A DNA stretch of 48,041 bases from Pseudomonadota bacterium (lineage in GTDB: Bacteria; Pseudomonadota; Gammaproteobacteria; Burkholderiales; Thiobacillaceae): assembly GCA_021802945.1 (NCBI GenBank), contig JAJZRE010000012.1:1-48041 (forward strand). Direction: 5' to 3'. Every line of letters starts with the position of its first letter. Within the stretch, counting starts at the first letter, position 1. The position numbers and the translations under genes were made by a program. The notes below the pieces were generated by a model, which worked only from the letters and a program-made list of their open reading frames with translations, ran no database searches and was not told the DNA's origin. Positions 9,954-19,757 of this stretch are shown here, in pieces.

Positions 9954-11156
9954 ATGTTCCGCATCTCCCAATACTTGCAGGAACTGGCCCACCCCACCGC
10001 GACGGGCCCCAAGCGCAACCCGCCCGGCCCGGTGGTGATCTGGAATCTGGTGCGCCGCTGCAACCTCACCTGCAAACACTGCTACTCGATTTCCGCCGAC
10101 AAGGATTTCCCGGGCGAACTGTCGACGCAGGAGGTGTTCACGGTGATGGACGACCTCAAGCGCTTCCGCGTGCCGGTGCTCATCCTCTCCGGCGGCGAGC
10201 CCCTGCTGCGGCCGGACATCTACGACATCGCCCGGCGCGCCAAGGACATGGGCTTCTATGTCGGCCTGTCCTCCAACGGCACCCTGATCGACGAGAGCAA
10301 CATCGACCGCATCGCGGCCATCGGCTTCGATTACGTCGGCGTCTCGCTCGACGGCATCGAGGAAACCCACGACCGCTTCCGGCGCATGGCCGGCGCCTAC
10401 GACGCCTCGCTGCACGGCATCCGCCTGTGCCGCGACAGGGGCATCAAGGTCGGCATCCGCTTCACCCTGACCCAGGACAACGCCCGGGACCTGCCGGGTT
10501 TATTGCAGCTGATGGACGACGAGCGGCTGGACAAGTTCTACCTGTCGCATCTGAACTACGCGGGAAGGGGAAACAGGAACCGCAAGGACGACGTGGTGCA
10601 TCAAGCCACCCGCCAGGCCATGGACCTGCTGTTCGACACCTGCTGGCGCGGTCAGCAGGAAGGAAAACACAAGGAATTCGTGACCGGCAACAACGACGCC
10701 GACGGCGTGTACCTGCTGCTCTGGGTGCGCAAGCACTTCCCGGAAATGGAAGCGCACATGCGGGCCAAGCTCGCGCAGTGGGGCGGCAACTCCAGCGGCG
10801 TCAACATCGCCAACATCGACAACCTGGGCAACGTGCACCCGGACACCTTCTGGTGGAACTACACGCTCGGGAACGTGAAGGCGCGCCCCTTCTCCGACAT
10901 CTGGCCGGACACCTCCGATCCCCTGATGGCCGGCCTCAAGGCAAGCCCGCGCCAGGTCAGGGGCCGCTGTGGCGAGTGCGCCTATTTCGACATCTGCGGC
11001 GGCAATACCCGGGTGCGCGCCTATCAGCTCACCGGCGACCCCTGGCAGGAAGACCCGGCCTGCTACCTGGCCGACGACGAAATCGGCGTGACCGCATCGC
11101 ACGAACGGCTGACGGTCACGCCCTATGTTCCACTCCGCGGGGTGGGGCGCCAATGA
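9954..11156 (+). CDS. nirJ: Radical SAM heme d1 synthase NirJ
   Basis: Radical SAM enzyme (400 residues) that acts on didecarboxysiroheme, replacing propionate side chains during heme d1 formation. The [4Fe-4S]/SAM site is CNLTCKHC (Cys36, Cys40, Cys43), followed by the SAM-binding GGEPLLR. A C-terminal cysteine-rich region (CGECAYFDICGGN... DPAC) fits the second, SPASM-like cluster of NirJ. ATG 9954 has AGGA nine bases upstream; the longer frame from 9684 is a read-through opposite phase of nirH. The end overlaps nirN as ATGA. Confidence 0.95.
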   Translation: MFRISQYLQELAHPTATGPKRNPPGPVVIWNLVRRCNLTCKHCYSISADKDFPGELSTQEVFTVMDDLKRFRVPVLILSGGEPLLRPDIYDIARRAKDMGFYVGLSSNGTLIDESNIDRIAAIGFDYVGVSLDGIEETHDRFRRMAGAYDASLHGIRLCRDRGIKVGIRFTLTQDNARDLPGLLQLMDDERLDKFYLSHLNYAGRGNRNRKDDVVHQATRQAMDLLFDTCWRGQQEGKHKEFVTGNNDADGVYLLLWVRKHFPEMEAHMRAKLAQWGGNSSGVNIANIDNLGNVHPDTFWWNYTLGNVKARPFSDIWPDTSDPLMAGLKASPRQVRGRCGECAYFDICGGNTRVRAYQLTGDPWQEDPACYLADDEIGVTASHERLTVTPYVPLRGVGRQ

Positions 11157-12766
11157 CCTTCCTGCCCCTCCACCAAAACCACAAAGGCCCGCACAGGAAG
11201 CCCCGATTGGGTCGAATTTCTTCGCGGTTCTTCGTGTCCTTCGTGGTCGCCGCTTTTCAGCTTTCCACCCCGGCTTACGCCGCCGATCCCACTGCGCTCT
11301 ATACCCGGCACTGCCTCGCCTGCCACGGCGCCGATCGCCTCGGCGGCATCGGCCCCGCCCTGCTGCCCGAAAACCTCGAACGCCTGCGCAAACCCGAGGC
11401 GCTGAAGGTCATCGCCAGCGGCCGGGTCGCCACGCAGATGCCGGCCTTCGGCGACAAACTCGGCAAGGAAGAGATTCAATCCCTGGCCGACTTCATCTAC
11501 ACCGCGCCGGCCGTCGAGCCCAAATGGGGACTGGATGAAATCAATGCGTCGCGCCTCGTGCACTACGAGGCCGGCAGTTTGCCGGACAAGCCGGCGTTCA
11601 AGGCCGACCTGCTGAATCTGTTCGTGGTCGTGGAAACCGGCGACCACCACGCCACCCTCCTCGACGGCGATACCTTCCAGCCCATCCACCGCTTCAAGAC
11701 CCGCTTCGCCCTGCACGGCGGGCCGAAATTCACGCCCGACGGGCGCTACGTCTACTTCGCCTCGCGCGACGGCTGGATTTCCAAGTTCGACATCTGGAAC
11801 CTCAAGACCACCCACGAGATCCGCGCCGGGATCAACACGCGCAATCTGGCCGTCTCGGGCGACGGGCGGTACGTGATGGTCGGCAACTATCTGCCGCACA
11901 CGGTCGTGATCCTCGATGCCGTCGATCTCAAGCCGATCAAGCTGATCGACGTCAAGGACGATACCGGCAGGAGCTCCCGCGTGTCGGCCGTGTACGACGC
12001 GGCGCCGCGCAAGAGCTTCATCGTCGCCTTGAAAGACGTCAAGGAAGCCTGGGAGATTCCCTACGGCGACGGCCACGCACCGGTCTATCCGGGCCTGGTG
12101 CACGACTACCGCATGGGCGAGGCGCTGATGGACAAGGGCCGCTTCCCCATCCGCCGCATTCCGCTGGAGGACTACCTGGACGATTTCTATTTCGACCAGT
12201 CCTACACCCACCTGATGGGGGCCTCCCGCGACGGCGGCAAGGGCCAGGTCGTCAACCTCGACATCCGGCGCAAGGTGGCCGACCTGGATCTGCCCGGCAT
12301 GCCCCACCTCGGCTCCGGCATCACCTGGGCGTACCAGGGCCGGCCGGTGATGGCGACGCCTAACCTCAAGTCCGGCATGATCAGCGTCATCGACATGAAA
12401 ACCTGGCAGGTGATCAAGCGCATCCCCACCCTCGGCCCGGGCTTCTTCATGCGCAGCCACGAGAATACGCCCTATGCCTGGACCGACAATTTCATGAGCC
12501 CGGCGCGGGACACGCTCACCATCATCGACAAGCGCACGCTGGAAGTGGCGCGCAACATCACGCCCGCCCCCGGCAAGACCGCCGCCCACGTGGAATTCAC
12601 GCGCGACGGCAAATACGCCCTGGTCAGCATCTGGGACATGGACGGCGCCCTGGTCGTGTACGACGCGGCGACGTTCAAGGAAATCAGGCGCATCCCGATG
12701 AGCAAGCCGTCGGGCAAGTACAACGTCTACAACAAGACCACGCGGTCCGCCGGCACCAGCCACTGA
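11153..12766 (+). CDS. nirN: NirN, cytochrome c / d1-type dehydrogenase
   Basis: NirN is a NirS paralogue in the periplasm; in Pseudomonas it oxidises dihydro-heme d1 to heme d1 and hands it to NirS. The 537-residue chain has a signal peptide of about 43 residues ending AYAA, a cytochrome c domain with CLACH (Cys54, Cys57, His58), and a d1-type propeller. The start is ATG 11153, coupled to nirJ. Oddly, residues about 7-33, including the arginine-rich part and the start of the hydrophobic core of the signal, are encoded by a dispersed inverted-repeat element (11170-11250) that is intergenic elsewhere in the window. A downstream GTG at 11234 would lack positive charges and is less likely. Confidence 0.92.
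   Translation: MTFLPLHQNHKGPHRKPRLGRISSRFFVSFVVAAFQLSTPAYAADPTALYTRHCLACHGADRLGGIGPALLPENLERLRKPEALKVIASGRVATQMPAFGDKLGKEEIQSLADFIYTAPAVEPKWGLDEINASRLVHYEAGSLPDKPAFKADLLNLFVVVETGDHHATLLDGDTFQPIHRFKTRFALHGGPKFTPDGRYVYFASRDGWISKFDIWNLKTTHEIRAGINTRNLAVSGDGRYVMVGNYLPHTVVILDAVDLKPIKLIDVKDDTGRSSRVSAVYDAAPRKSFIVALKDVKEAWEIPYGDGHAPVYPGLVHDYRMGEALMDKGRFPIRRIPLEDYLDDFYFDQSYTHLMGASRDGGKGQVVNLDIRRKVADLDLPGMPHLGSGITWAYQGRPVMATPNLKSGMISVIDMKTWQVIKRIPTLGPGFFMRSHENTPYAWTDNFMSPARDTLTIIDKRTLEVARNITPAPGKTAAHVEFTRDGKYALVSIWDMDGALVVYDAATFKEIRRIPMSKPSGKYNVYNKTTRSAGTSH
11170..11250 (+). repeat. Dispersed inverted-repeat element, copy 1 (inside nirN)
   Basis: The left arm (11170-11199) carries ACCACAAAGG and the right arm (11217-11250) carries CTTCGCGGTTCTTCG and TCCTTCGTGGT; they pair imperfectly. 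The right arm agrees at about 25 of 29 positions with the right arm of copy 2 at 27674-27712. This is the most diverged of three copies and the only one in a coding region, where it supplies part of the NirN export signal. Confidence 0.65.
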
Positions 12767-12794
12767 AGCGGCCGGTGCCGAACACGGACAGCCC

Positions 12795-12836
12795 TTGATT
12801 CAGGTCAAGGTGCAGGCAGCCAGACCCGACTAAATT
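12795..12836 (+). promoter_or_regulatory. norC promoter: Fnr/Dnr box and -10
   Basis: TTGATTCAGGTCAA at 12795-12808 is one base off TTGAT-N4-ATCAA. TAAATT at 12831-12836 begins 29.5 bp from the box centre, matching a class II promoter with a start near 12843 and a leader of about 40 nt to norC. The same layout as nirS indicates co-regulation. Confidence 0.75.
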
Positions 12837-12842
12837 AGTCGG
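12826..12842. promoter_or_regulatory. Perfect 17-bp dyad over the norC -10
   Basis: CCGACTAAATTAGTCGG has 8-bp perfect arms about a single central A and covers the inferred -10 and start of transcription. It does not match the Fnr/Dnr box. Position suggests an operator for a second regulator, or a stem at the extreme 5' end; neither is shown. Confidence 0.4.
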
Positions 12843-12883
12843 CACGCAGCAAACGGTTCGCATCCAACACCGAGGAGGGAAAA

Positions 12884-13309
12884 ATGAGCGAGTCATTCAC
12901 CAAGTCAACGGCCAGGAACATCTTTTGGGGGGCGGCGGTGTTCTCCTTCCTGCTTTTCCTCGGCCTCACCTTCGACACCAGCGCAAAGCTGCCCAAGCGC
13001 GATCACCGGGAAAACATCACGCCCGAGGTGGTGCGCGGCAAACAGCTCTGGGAGATGAACGACTGCATCGGTTGCCACACCCTGCTGGGTGAAGGCGCCT
13101 ATTTCGCGCCGGAGTTGGGCAACGTCTACAAGCGCCGTGGCGGCGATTTCATCAAGGCGTGGATCAAGGGGCAGCCCACCGGTGCGCCGGGCCGCCGCCA
13201 GATGCCGCATTTCAACTTCTCCGACCAGGACCTCACCGATCTGGTGGCCTTCCTGAAATGGACGTCCGAGGTGAACACCGAAAACTGGCCGCCCAACATC
13301 GAAGGGTGA
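12884..13309 (+). CDS. norC: Nitric oxide reductase cytochrome c subunit
   Basis: Small subunit of cNOR, passing electrons from periplasmic donors to NorB. The 141 residues comprise one N-terminal membrane anchor (about 12-32, uncleaved) and a periplasmic cytochrome c domain with CIGCH (Cys61, Cys64, His65); the Met ligand is probably in RRQMPHF (about residue 106). Length agrees with NorC. A GAGGAGG site precedes the ATG. It heads the nor operon, 45 bp before norB. Confidence 0.97.
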   Translation: MSESFTKSTARNIFWGAAVFSFLLFLGLTFDTSAKLPKRDHRENITPEVVRGKQLWEMNDCIGCHTLLGEGAYFAPELGNVYKRRGGDFIKAWIKGQPTGAPGRRQMPHFNFSDQDLTDLVAFLKWTSEVNTENWPPNIEG

Positions 13310-14731
<1,422 letters not shown>

Positions 14732-14752
14732 GCTCCCCTGCCAGGCAACCCA

Positions 14753-14782
14753 CACAGCCGGGGCCGCGTGCCCCGGTCTGTG
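14753..14782 (+). terminator. Hairpin between norB and norQ
   Basis: A 7-bp GC stem (CCGGGGC / GCCCCGG, loop of 5) extended by a second 5-bp stem (CACAG / CTGTG) across one bulged T. It sits between norB and the norQ ribosome site, with no T-run. It may set the balance between abundant norCB and scarcer norQ-D messages. Confidence 0.45.
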
Positions 14783-14798
14783 CTGAAAGGAGACCGCC

Positions 14799-15623
14799 AT
14801 GACGCCGCCCCCCGCAAGCAAATCCCTGCCGCTGCATGCGGTAGACGATCTCCCCTTCTACCGGCCCCACGGCCATGAAGTCGAGCTGTTCGAGCATGCC
14901 TACCGCAACCAGTTGCCCTTGCTGATCAAGGGCCCCACCGGCTGCGGCAAGACGCGTTTCATCGCGCACATGGCGGCGCGCCTGAACCGCCCGCTCTTCA
15001 CCGTGGCCTGCCACGACGACCTGACCGCCGCCGACCTGGTGGGACGGCACCTGATCGGCGAATCCGGCACCTACTGGCAGGATGGCCCGCTCACCCGCGC
15101 GGTGCGCGAAGGCGGCATCTGCTATCTGGACGAAGTGGTGGAAGCGCGCAAGGACACCACCGTGGTCCTGCACCCGCTCACCGACGACCGCCGTATCCTG
15201 CCGCTGGAACGCACCGGCGAAACCCTGCACGCGCCCGCCAGTTTCATGCTGGTCGTGTCCTACAACCCGGGTTACCAGAACATCCTCAAGGGCATGAAGC
15301 CGAGCACCCGCCAGCGCTTCGTCTCGCTGCATTTCGATTTCCCCGCGCCCGGGGTGGAGCAGGAAATCGTCATGGCGGAAACCGGTATCGATGCCCTGCT
15401 GGCGCGACGCCTGGTCAACCTGGCCGGCACCCTGCGCGCGCTCAGGGAACACGACCTGGAAGAGGCCGCCAGCACGCGGCTGGTGGTGTACGCGGCATCG
15501 CTGATCAAGAGTGGATTTGCACCGGTGGAGGCCTGCCGCGCCGCCATGGTGGAAACCCTGACCGACGACGACGAAACGGCCGCCGCGCTGATGGAGATCG
15601 TCCTTGTCGCCTTTGGACAATGA
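14799..15623 (+). CDS. norQ: MoxR-type AAA+ ATPase NorQ
   Basis: Cytoplasmic AAA+ ATPase that with NorD inserts or activates the non-heme iron of NorB. The 274 residues include Walker A GPTGCGKT (45-52), Walker B ending in LDE (Asp111, Glu112), and the MoxR-family arrangement with ARSTRQRF-like sensor (about residues 168-173). AAAGGAG precedes the ATG. Length matches NorQ/CbbQ. The next gene begins inside its last 20 bases. Confidence 0.93.
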   Translation: MTPPPASKSLPLHAVDDLPFYRPHGHEVELFEHAYRNQLPLLIKGPTGCGKTRFIAHMAARLNRPLFTVACHDDLTAADLVGRHLIGESGTYWQDGPLTRAVREGGICYLDEVVEARKDTTVVLHPLTDDRRILPLERTGETLHAPASFMLVVSYNPGYQNILKGMKPSTRQRFVSLHFDFPAPGVEQEIVMAETGIDALLARRLVNLAGTLRALREHDLEEAASTRLVVYAASLIKSGFAPVEACRAAMVETLTDDDETAAALMEIVLVAFGQ

Positions 15624-16023
15624 TTCCCCAGACAGTGATGCCGGGGGGAGTACGCCCGGGCAGTCGCTGGCAGTCACGGCCGAGGTGCTCTACCTCGCCA
15701 ATCTGCTGCTGTTGCCCGGGCTGGCGTTTTTCATCCTGCTTGCCGCGTGGCACAAGCGCCGCAACAGCGCACCCGCGCTCGCCCGCTGCCACCTGCGTCA
15801 AACCCTCGCTGCCAGCCTCTGGGCCGGCGCGCTGCTGGTAATCGCCAACGCCGCCATTATTCTGCTGGGCGGCTACCATCAGCCCAGCACCTGGGTCATT
15901 GCCATCCTCTACTTCACGATGTTCCACTCGACCTTCGTGCTGCTCGGCGTGCTGGGCCTGGCCAAGGCCATGGCGGGCAGGGAATTTGTCTATCCGCTGA
16001 TCGGACGGCGTTGCGATGATTAG
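15604..16023 (+). CDS. Three-helix membrane protein in the nor operon
   Basis: A 139-residue protein with a short polar, acidic N-terminus and three hydrophobic segments (about residues 27-48, 64-89 and 95-123), ending in a basic tail. The helix and loop pattern recalls small DUF4870-like membrane proteins, but I do not recognise a functional family. The start is TTG 15604 (overlapping norQ by 20 bp); TTG 15613 is an alternative. It overlaps the polyferredoxin gene by 8 bp, so the two are probably made together and may form one membrane unit. Its place between norQ and norD suggests a part in NOR assembly or electron supply (inference). Confidence 0.7.
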   Translation: MSPLDNDSPDSDAGGSTPGQSLAVTAEVLYLANLLLLPGLAFFILLAAWHKRRNSAPALARCHLRQTLAASLWAGALLVIANAAIILLGGYHQPSTWVIAILYFTMFHSTFVLLGVLGLAKAMAGREFVYPLIGRRCDD

Positions 16024-16996
16024 CGTGCGGCACACCCGGTTCGCCCTGCGCACGGCGTTCTTCGTGCTGTTCCTGATTGCGCCGCCGCTCGATCTGTTCC
16101 GCTTCGACCTCACCCTGGGCCACGCCATCCTGTTCGGCCAGCCCTGGGGTATCGGCCTCGACCGGTTTGCCGCTGGCGAGATTGGCGCCAGCCATCTCGC
16201 GTTCAACGTGCTGATGCGGGTGCTGTTGCCCATTCTGGCAGTCGGCGCGCTCATCATCGGCGTCGCCTACAAATGGGGTCGCCTCTATTGCGGCTGGCTG
16301 TGCCCGCACTTCTCGGTGGTGGAAATGATCAACGGCCTGATGCAGCGCACCCTCGGCAAGCACAGCATCTGGGACCGCCAGCGCCTGCCGGCCCAGCGCC
16401 CGGATGGCTCGCTGCTGATTCCACGCAAGATCTGGTGGCCCGTGACCGCAGGCGCCGCGCTGGGCTTCGCCTTCCTGTGGGCGGTGGCGATGCTGACCTA
16501 CCTGCTGCCGCCCGCGGAGATTTATGCCAATCTCTGGCATGGCACGCTCACTGCCAATCAGGCGCGCTTCATCGGCGTCGCGACGCTCCTGCTCTTCATC
16601 GAATTCACCTTTGCGCGCCACCTGTTCTGCCGCTTCGGTTGCGCGGTCGGGCTGTTCCAGAGCCTGGCCTGGATGGGCAACAAGCAGGCCATGGTGATCG
16701 GCTTCGACCATGCGCGCGGGCGCACCTGCGCCAGCTGCAACAGCGCGTGCGACAACGCCTGCCCGATGCGCCTGCATCCGCGCACGCTCAAGCGCAGCAT
16801 GTTCACCTGCACCCAGTGCGGCCAGTGCCTCCAGGCCTGCGAGCAGGTGCAGCAGGCCAACCCGCACGGCACCCTGCTGCAATGGGTCGACGGCGCCTGT
16901 GCGCTGGACAAGTCGGAGCGCGGGCTGGGGCATCGCCCGCACATCCCGAAGCACTGTTTCAGGCACGACGCCAAAGTCGTCACCCCTGACGCGTAA
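16016..16996 (+). CDS. Membrane polyferredoxin (CcoG/NapH-like 4Fe-4S protein)
   Basis: A 326-residue membrane iron-sulfur protein with four helices. It bears two membrane-edge motifs, CGWLC (Cys92/Cys96) and CRFGC (Cys205/Cys209), then two full 4Fe-4S sites: Cys238-241-245-249 and Cys265-268-271-275. The layout is that of NapH, CcoG and the C-terminal half of NosR. Such proteins move electrons across or along the inner membrane, or reduce metal centres during assembly. The gene lies within norQ...norD with overlaps or 5-bp gaps, so it should serve NOR; whether it feeds electrons or helps metal loading cannot be told. Confidence 0.85.
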   Translation: MISVRHTRFALRTAFFVLFLIAPPLDLFRFDLTLGHAILFGQPWGIGLDRFAAGEIGASHLAFNVLMRVLLPILAVGALIIGVAYKWGRLYCGWLCPHFSVVEMINGLMQRTLGKHSIWDRQRLPAQRPDGSLLIPRKIWWPVTAGAALGFAFLWAVAMLTYLLPPAEIYANLWHGTLTANQARFIGVATLLLFIEFTFARHLFCRFGCAVGLFQSLAWMGNKQAMVIGFDHARGRTCASCNSACDNACPMRLHPRTLKRSMFTCTQCGQCLQACEQVQQANPHGTLLQWVDGACALDKSERGLGHRPHIPKHCFRHDAKVVTPDA

Positions 16997-17001
16997 GCGC
17001 A

Positions 17002-18831
17002 ATGGAAGAAATCGCCGGCAAACTCTGGGACCGCTTCATGACCCGCGTGACGGACGCCCGTCACGCGCAGGCGGCGGTCACGCTGCCGGAAATCTCGCGC
17101 ACGGCGGGCATCCTGTTCCGTGCGCTGGGGGGCGATGCCGGCCTGGGCGTGAAAGCGGCCCAGGCCACCGAGCACGGTGCGCGCCGCGCCTGGCTGCAGC
17201 GGCTGGCCGGAACGGGCAACAAGACCGAACTCGCCTGGCGCGACCCTGAGGCGCTGTATCTGCCGGACGAAATCGCGCTGTTTCCCGAGCGCGCGCTCAA
17301 TCGCGACCTCTACCTGTGGCTGATCGCCCTCGCCGCCGAAATCCGGGACGGCGACTGGTTTGTCGAGAGTCAGCGCGCAACGCTGCGTGTGTTCGACCGC
17401 TATCCCGGTTTCGCGCCGCGTTACCGGCAACTGGCGGACGCGGCGCTGCGCCTGCGGCCGGATCCCGATGCCTTGCCGGCGAAGGAAGCCGCGTGCGAGC
17501 ACGCCCTGCAGGCGGCACTGCGCGAACCCGGCAGCGTGGCCCGGCTGCCGGCCGCGCAAAAGCCCTGGCAGCCGGTGCCGCTGTGGCTGCATCCGCATCC
17601 ACCCGTCACGGATCATCCTGCCGCGAGTCCATCCGGCGACCCGGGTGGCGCCGGCGGTGGCAAGCGCGACCGCATCCGGAACGACACCCGCCGCCGCAGT
17701 GCCGAGCGCGTCGACATGCCCGACGGCAAGGATGGCTTCATGCTGTTCTTCCGCGCGGAAAGCATCCTGAGCTGGGCCGACTATATTCGCGTCAACCGCC
17801 CCAACGAAGACGACGAAGACAGCGATCCCGGCGAGGCCGCCAACGACTTCAAGCGCCTGAGCGTGGCGCGCGACGGCAAGACCAGCGCGGCGCGGGTGCG
17901 CTTCGACCTCGATCTGCCGCCGGCGCATGCCGACGACACGCCGCTCGGCCCCGGCATCCTGCTGCCGGAATGGCATCACAAGACACATCGGCTGCAGCCG
18001 AATACCTGCCGGGTGCAACCGATGCTGGCGACCCGCGCGCCAGCCTGCGGCCTGCCTGCCCACCTCGCCGTCACCGCGCGCCGCATCCGCCGCCAGTTCG
18101 AGGCCCTGACGCCGGGCCGCGTCTGGCTCAAGCACCGGCCCGACGGCAACGAACTCGATCTGGATGCCTGCATCGAACACCAGACCGACCGGCATCTCAA
18201 ACGCCCCGCGCCGGAGCGCGGCCTGTACAGGGACATCCGCGCCCAGCAGCGCGATCTCGCCTGCCTGCTGCTGGCCGATCTGTCCCTCTCAACCGATGCC
18301 TACGTCAGCAACGAGGCGCGGGTGATCGATGTGATCCGCGACACGCTGTTCCTGTTTTCCGAGGCGCTGTCGATCACCGGCGACCGCTTCGGGCTGTACG
18401 GCTTCTCCTCGCTGCGCCGCGACAACGTGCGCTTTCACGTGCTGAAGGACTTCTCCGAGCGCTACGACAATACCGCGCGCGGCCGCATCGCGGCATTGAA
18501 GCCGGGCTACTACACGCGCTTGGGCGCCGCGATCCGCCACGCCACGAGCATCCTCGGCGAGCAGCGCGCCCAGCAGCGCCTCATGCTCATCCTCACCGAC
18601 GGCAAGCCCAACGACCTCGACCACTACGAAGGCCGCTACGGCATCGAGGACACCCGCCACGCCGTCCTCGAAGCCCGCGAACAGGGCTTGCAACCCTTCT
18701 GCGTGACAGTGGACGAAAAGGGCTCGGACTATCTCTCCCATCTGTTCGGCCTGGGGCGCTACGTCGTCATCCGCGAGCCCGCTGACCTGCCGAAACAATT
18801 GCCCTTGCTTTACGCCCAGCTGACCGGGTAG
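17002..18831 (+). CDS. norD: VWA-domain NOR activation protein NorD
   Basis: Partner of NorQ in activating NorB. The 609-residue protein has an unconserved N-terminal half with a proline- and glycine-rich stretch (about 185-225) and a C-terminal von Willebrand factor A domain. The metal-ion (MIDAS) site starts LLLADLSLS (Asp426, Ser428, Ser430), and LILTDGKPND comes later in the domain. Length matches NorD. It follows the polyferredoxin by 5 bp and appears to be the last gene of the nor operon; the next gene begins 38 bp later with a weak ribosome site. Confidence 0.93.
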   Translation: MEEIAGKLWDRFMTRVTDARHAQAAVTLPEISRTAGILFRALGGDAGLGVKAAQATEHGARRAWLQRLAGTGNKTELAWRDPEALYLPDEIALFPERALNRDLYLWLIALAAEIRDGDWFVESQRATLRVFDRYPGFAPRYRQLADAALRLRPDPDALPAKEAACEHALQAALREPGSVARLPAAQKPWQPVPLWLHPHPPVTDHPAASPSGDPGGAGGGKRDRIRNDTRRRSAERVDMPDGKDGFMLFFRAESILSWADYIRVNRPNEDDEDSDPGEAANDFKRLSVARDGKTSAARVRFDLDLPPAHADDTPLGPGILLPEWHHKTHRLQPNTCRVQPMLATRAPACGLPAHLAVTARRIRRQFEALTPGRVWLKHRPDGNELDLDACIEHQTDRHLKRPAPERGLYRDIRAQQRDLACLLLADLSLSTDAYVSNEARVIDVIRDTLFLFSEALSITGDRFGLYGFSSLRRDNVRFHVLKDFSERYDNTARGRIAALKPGYYTRLGAAIRHATSILGEQRAQQRLMLILTDGKPNDLDHYEGRYGIEDTRHAVLEAREQGLQPFCVTVDEKGSDYLSHLFGLGRYVVIREPADLPKQLPLLYAQLTG

Positions 18832-18869
18832 GCGGGCTGGGCAGCCGCTGCACCTGCTAGGCTGACAGC

Positions 18870-19757
18870 ATGAAACCCGCCACTTCCCTGCGCAACATCA
18901 TCGTCATCGGCGCCGCCAGCGGCGCCGGCGCGCCCGATCCGGCCACCGCCGAGGGGCCGGACGCGCTGCGCCATTACCGGGTGTTTCACGACACGCCGCT
19001 GCAGCATGTGGAGTGGGACGCGATCCTGCGCGTGCCGCGCGCGGAGCAGGACACCCCGCTGCATGCCGTGGCGGCGCTCGGCGAACGGCTGGCCGCCGAA
19101 GTGGAGGCGGTGCTGCGGGCGGGGAACTTTCCGCTGGTGGTGGGCGGCGACCATTCCTGCGCCATCGGGACCTGGAGCGGGGTGCATCGCGTGCTGGCCG
19201 ACCAGGGGCCGCTCGGCCTGATCTGGATCGACGCCCACATGGACAGCCACACCTTCGCCACCACGCCGAGCGGACAGATCCACGGCATGCCGCTGGCCGC
19301 CCTGCTCGGCCACGGCGAGGCGGCGCTCACCTCGATCGACGGGGCGGAAGCCAAGCTGCGGCCCGGGCATGTGTGCCTGATCGGCGTGCGCAGCTACGAG
19401 GCAGGCGAGGCCGCACTGCTGCAGCGCCTGGGCGTGCGGGTGTTCGAGATGGACGAAGTGCGCCGGCGCGGGCTGGCTACGGTATTCGACGAGGCGCTCG
19501 CCCTCGTGCGGCAGGGCACCGCCGGTTTCGGCGTGAGCGTGGATCTCGACGCGCTCGATCCCGACGAGGAGCCGGGCGTCGGCACGCCGGTGCCCGGCGG
19601 CCTCACCCGCGCCGAACTCGCCGCCGCGCTGTCGCATCTGCGCGGCGACCCGGGCTTCGTGGCGATGGAGATCGTCGAGTACAACCCGCGCCGCGACCGC
19701 GGGCATGCCACGGCCGACGCCGCCGGCGCGCTGGTCGGCGCCATCACTCCGCTTTGA
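18870..19757 (+). CDS. Arginase family protein
   Basis: Ureohydrolase fold, 295 residues. The manganese-binding motifs are complete: GGDHS, DAHMDSH and SVDLDALDPDEEP. The sequence TTPSGQIHGMPLA after the second motif is typical of arginase rather than agmatinase, so the likely reaction is arginine to ornithine and urea. Start at ATG 18870. It is convergent with the next gene, and the two coding ends overlap by 14 bp. Other guanidino substrates remain possible; no urease genes are nearby. Confidence 0.8.
   Translation: MKPATSLRNIIVIGAASGAGAPDPATAEGPDALRHYRVFHDTPLQHVEWDAILRVPRAEQDTPLHAVAALGERLAAEVEAVLRAGNFPLVVGGDHSCAIGTWSGVHRVLADQGPLGLIWIDAHMDSHTFATTPSGQIHGMPLAALLGHGEAALTSIDGAEAKLRPGHVCLIGVRSYEAGEAALLQRLGVRVFEMDEVRRRGLATVFDEALALVRQGTAGFGVSVDLDALDPDEEPGVGTPVPGGLTRAELAAALSHLRGDPGFVAMEIVEYNPRRDRGHATADAAGALVGAITPL

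Noticed and set aside
10427-11152. N-terminal extension of nirN to 10427
   Set aside because: It is out-of-frame sequence of nirJ; the export signal and the ATGA coupling place the start at 11153.
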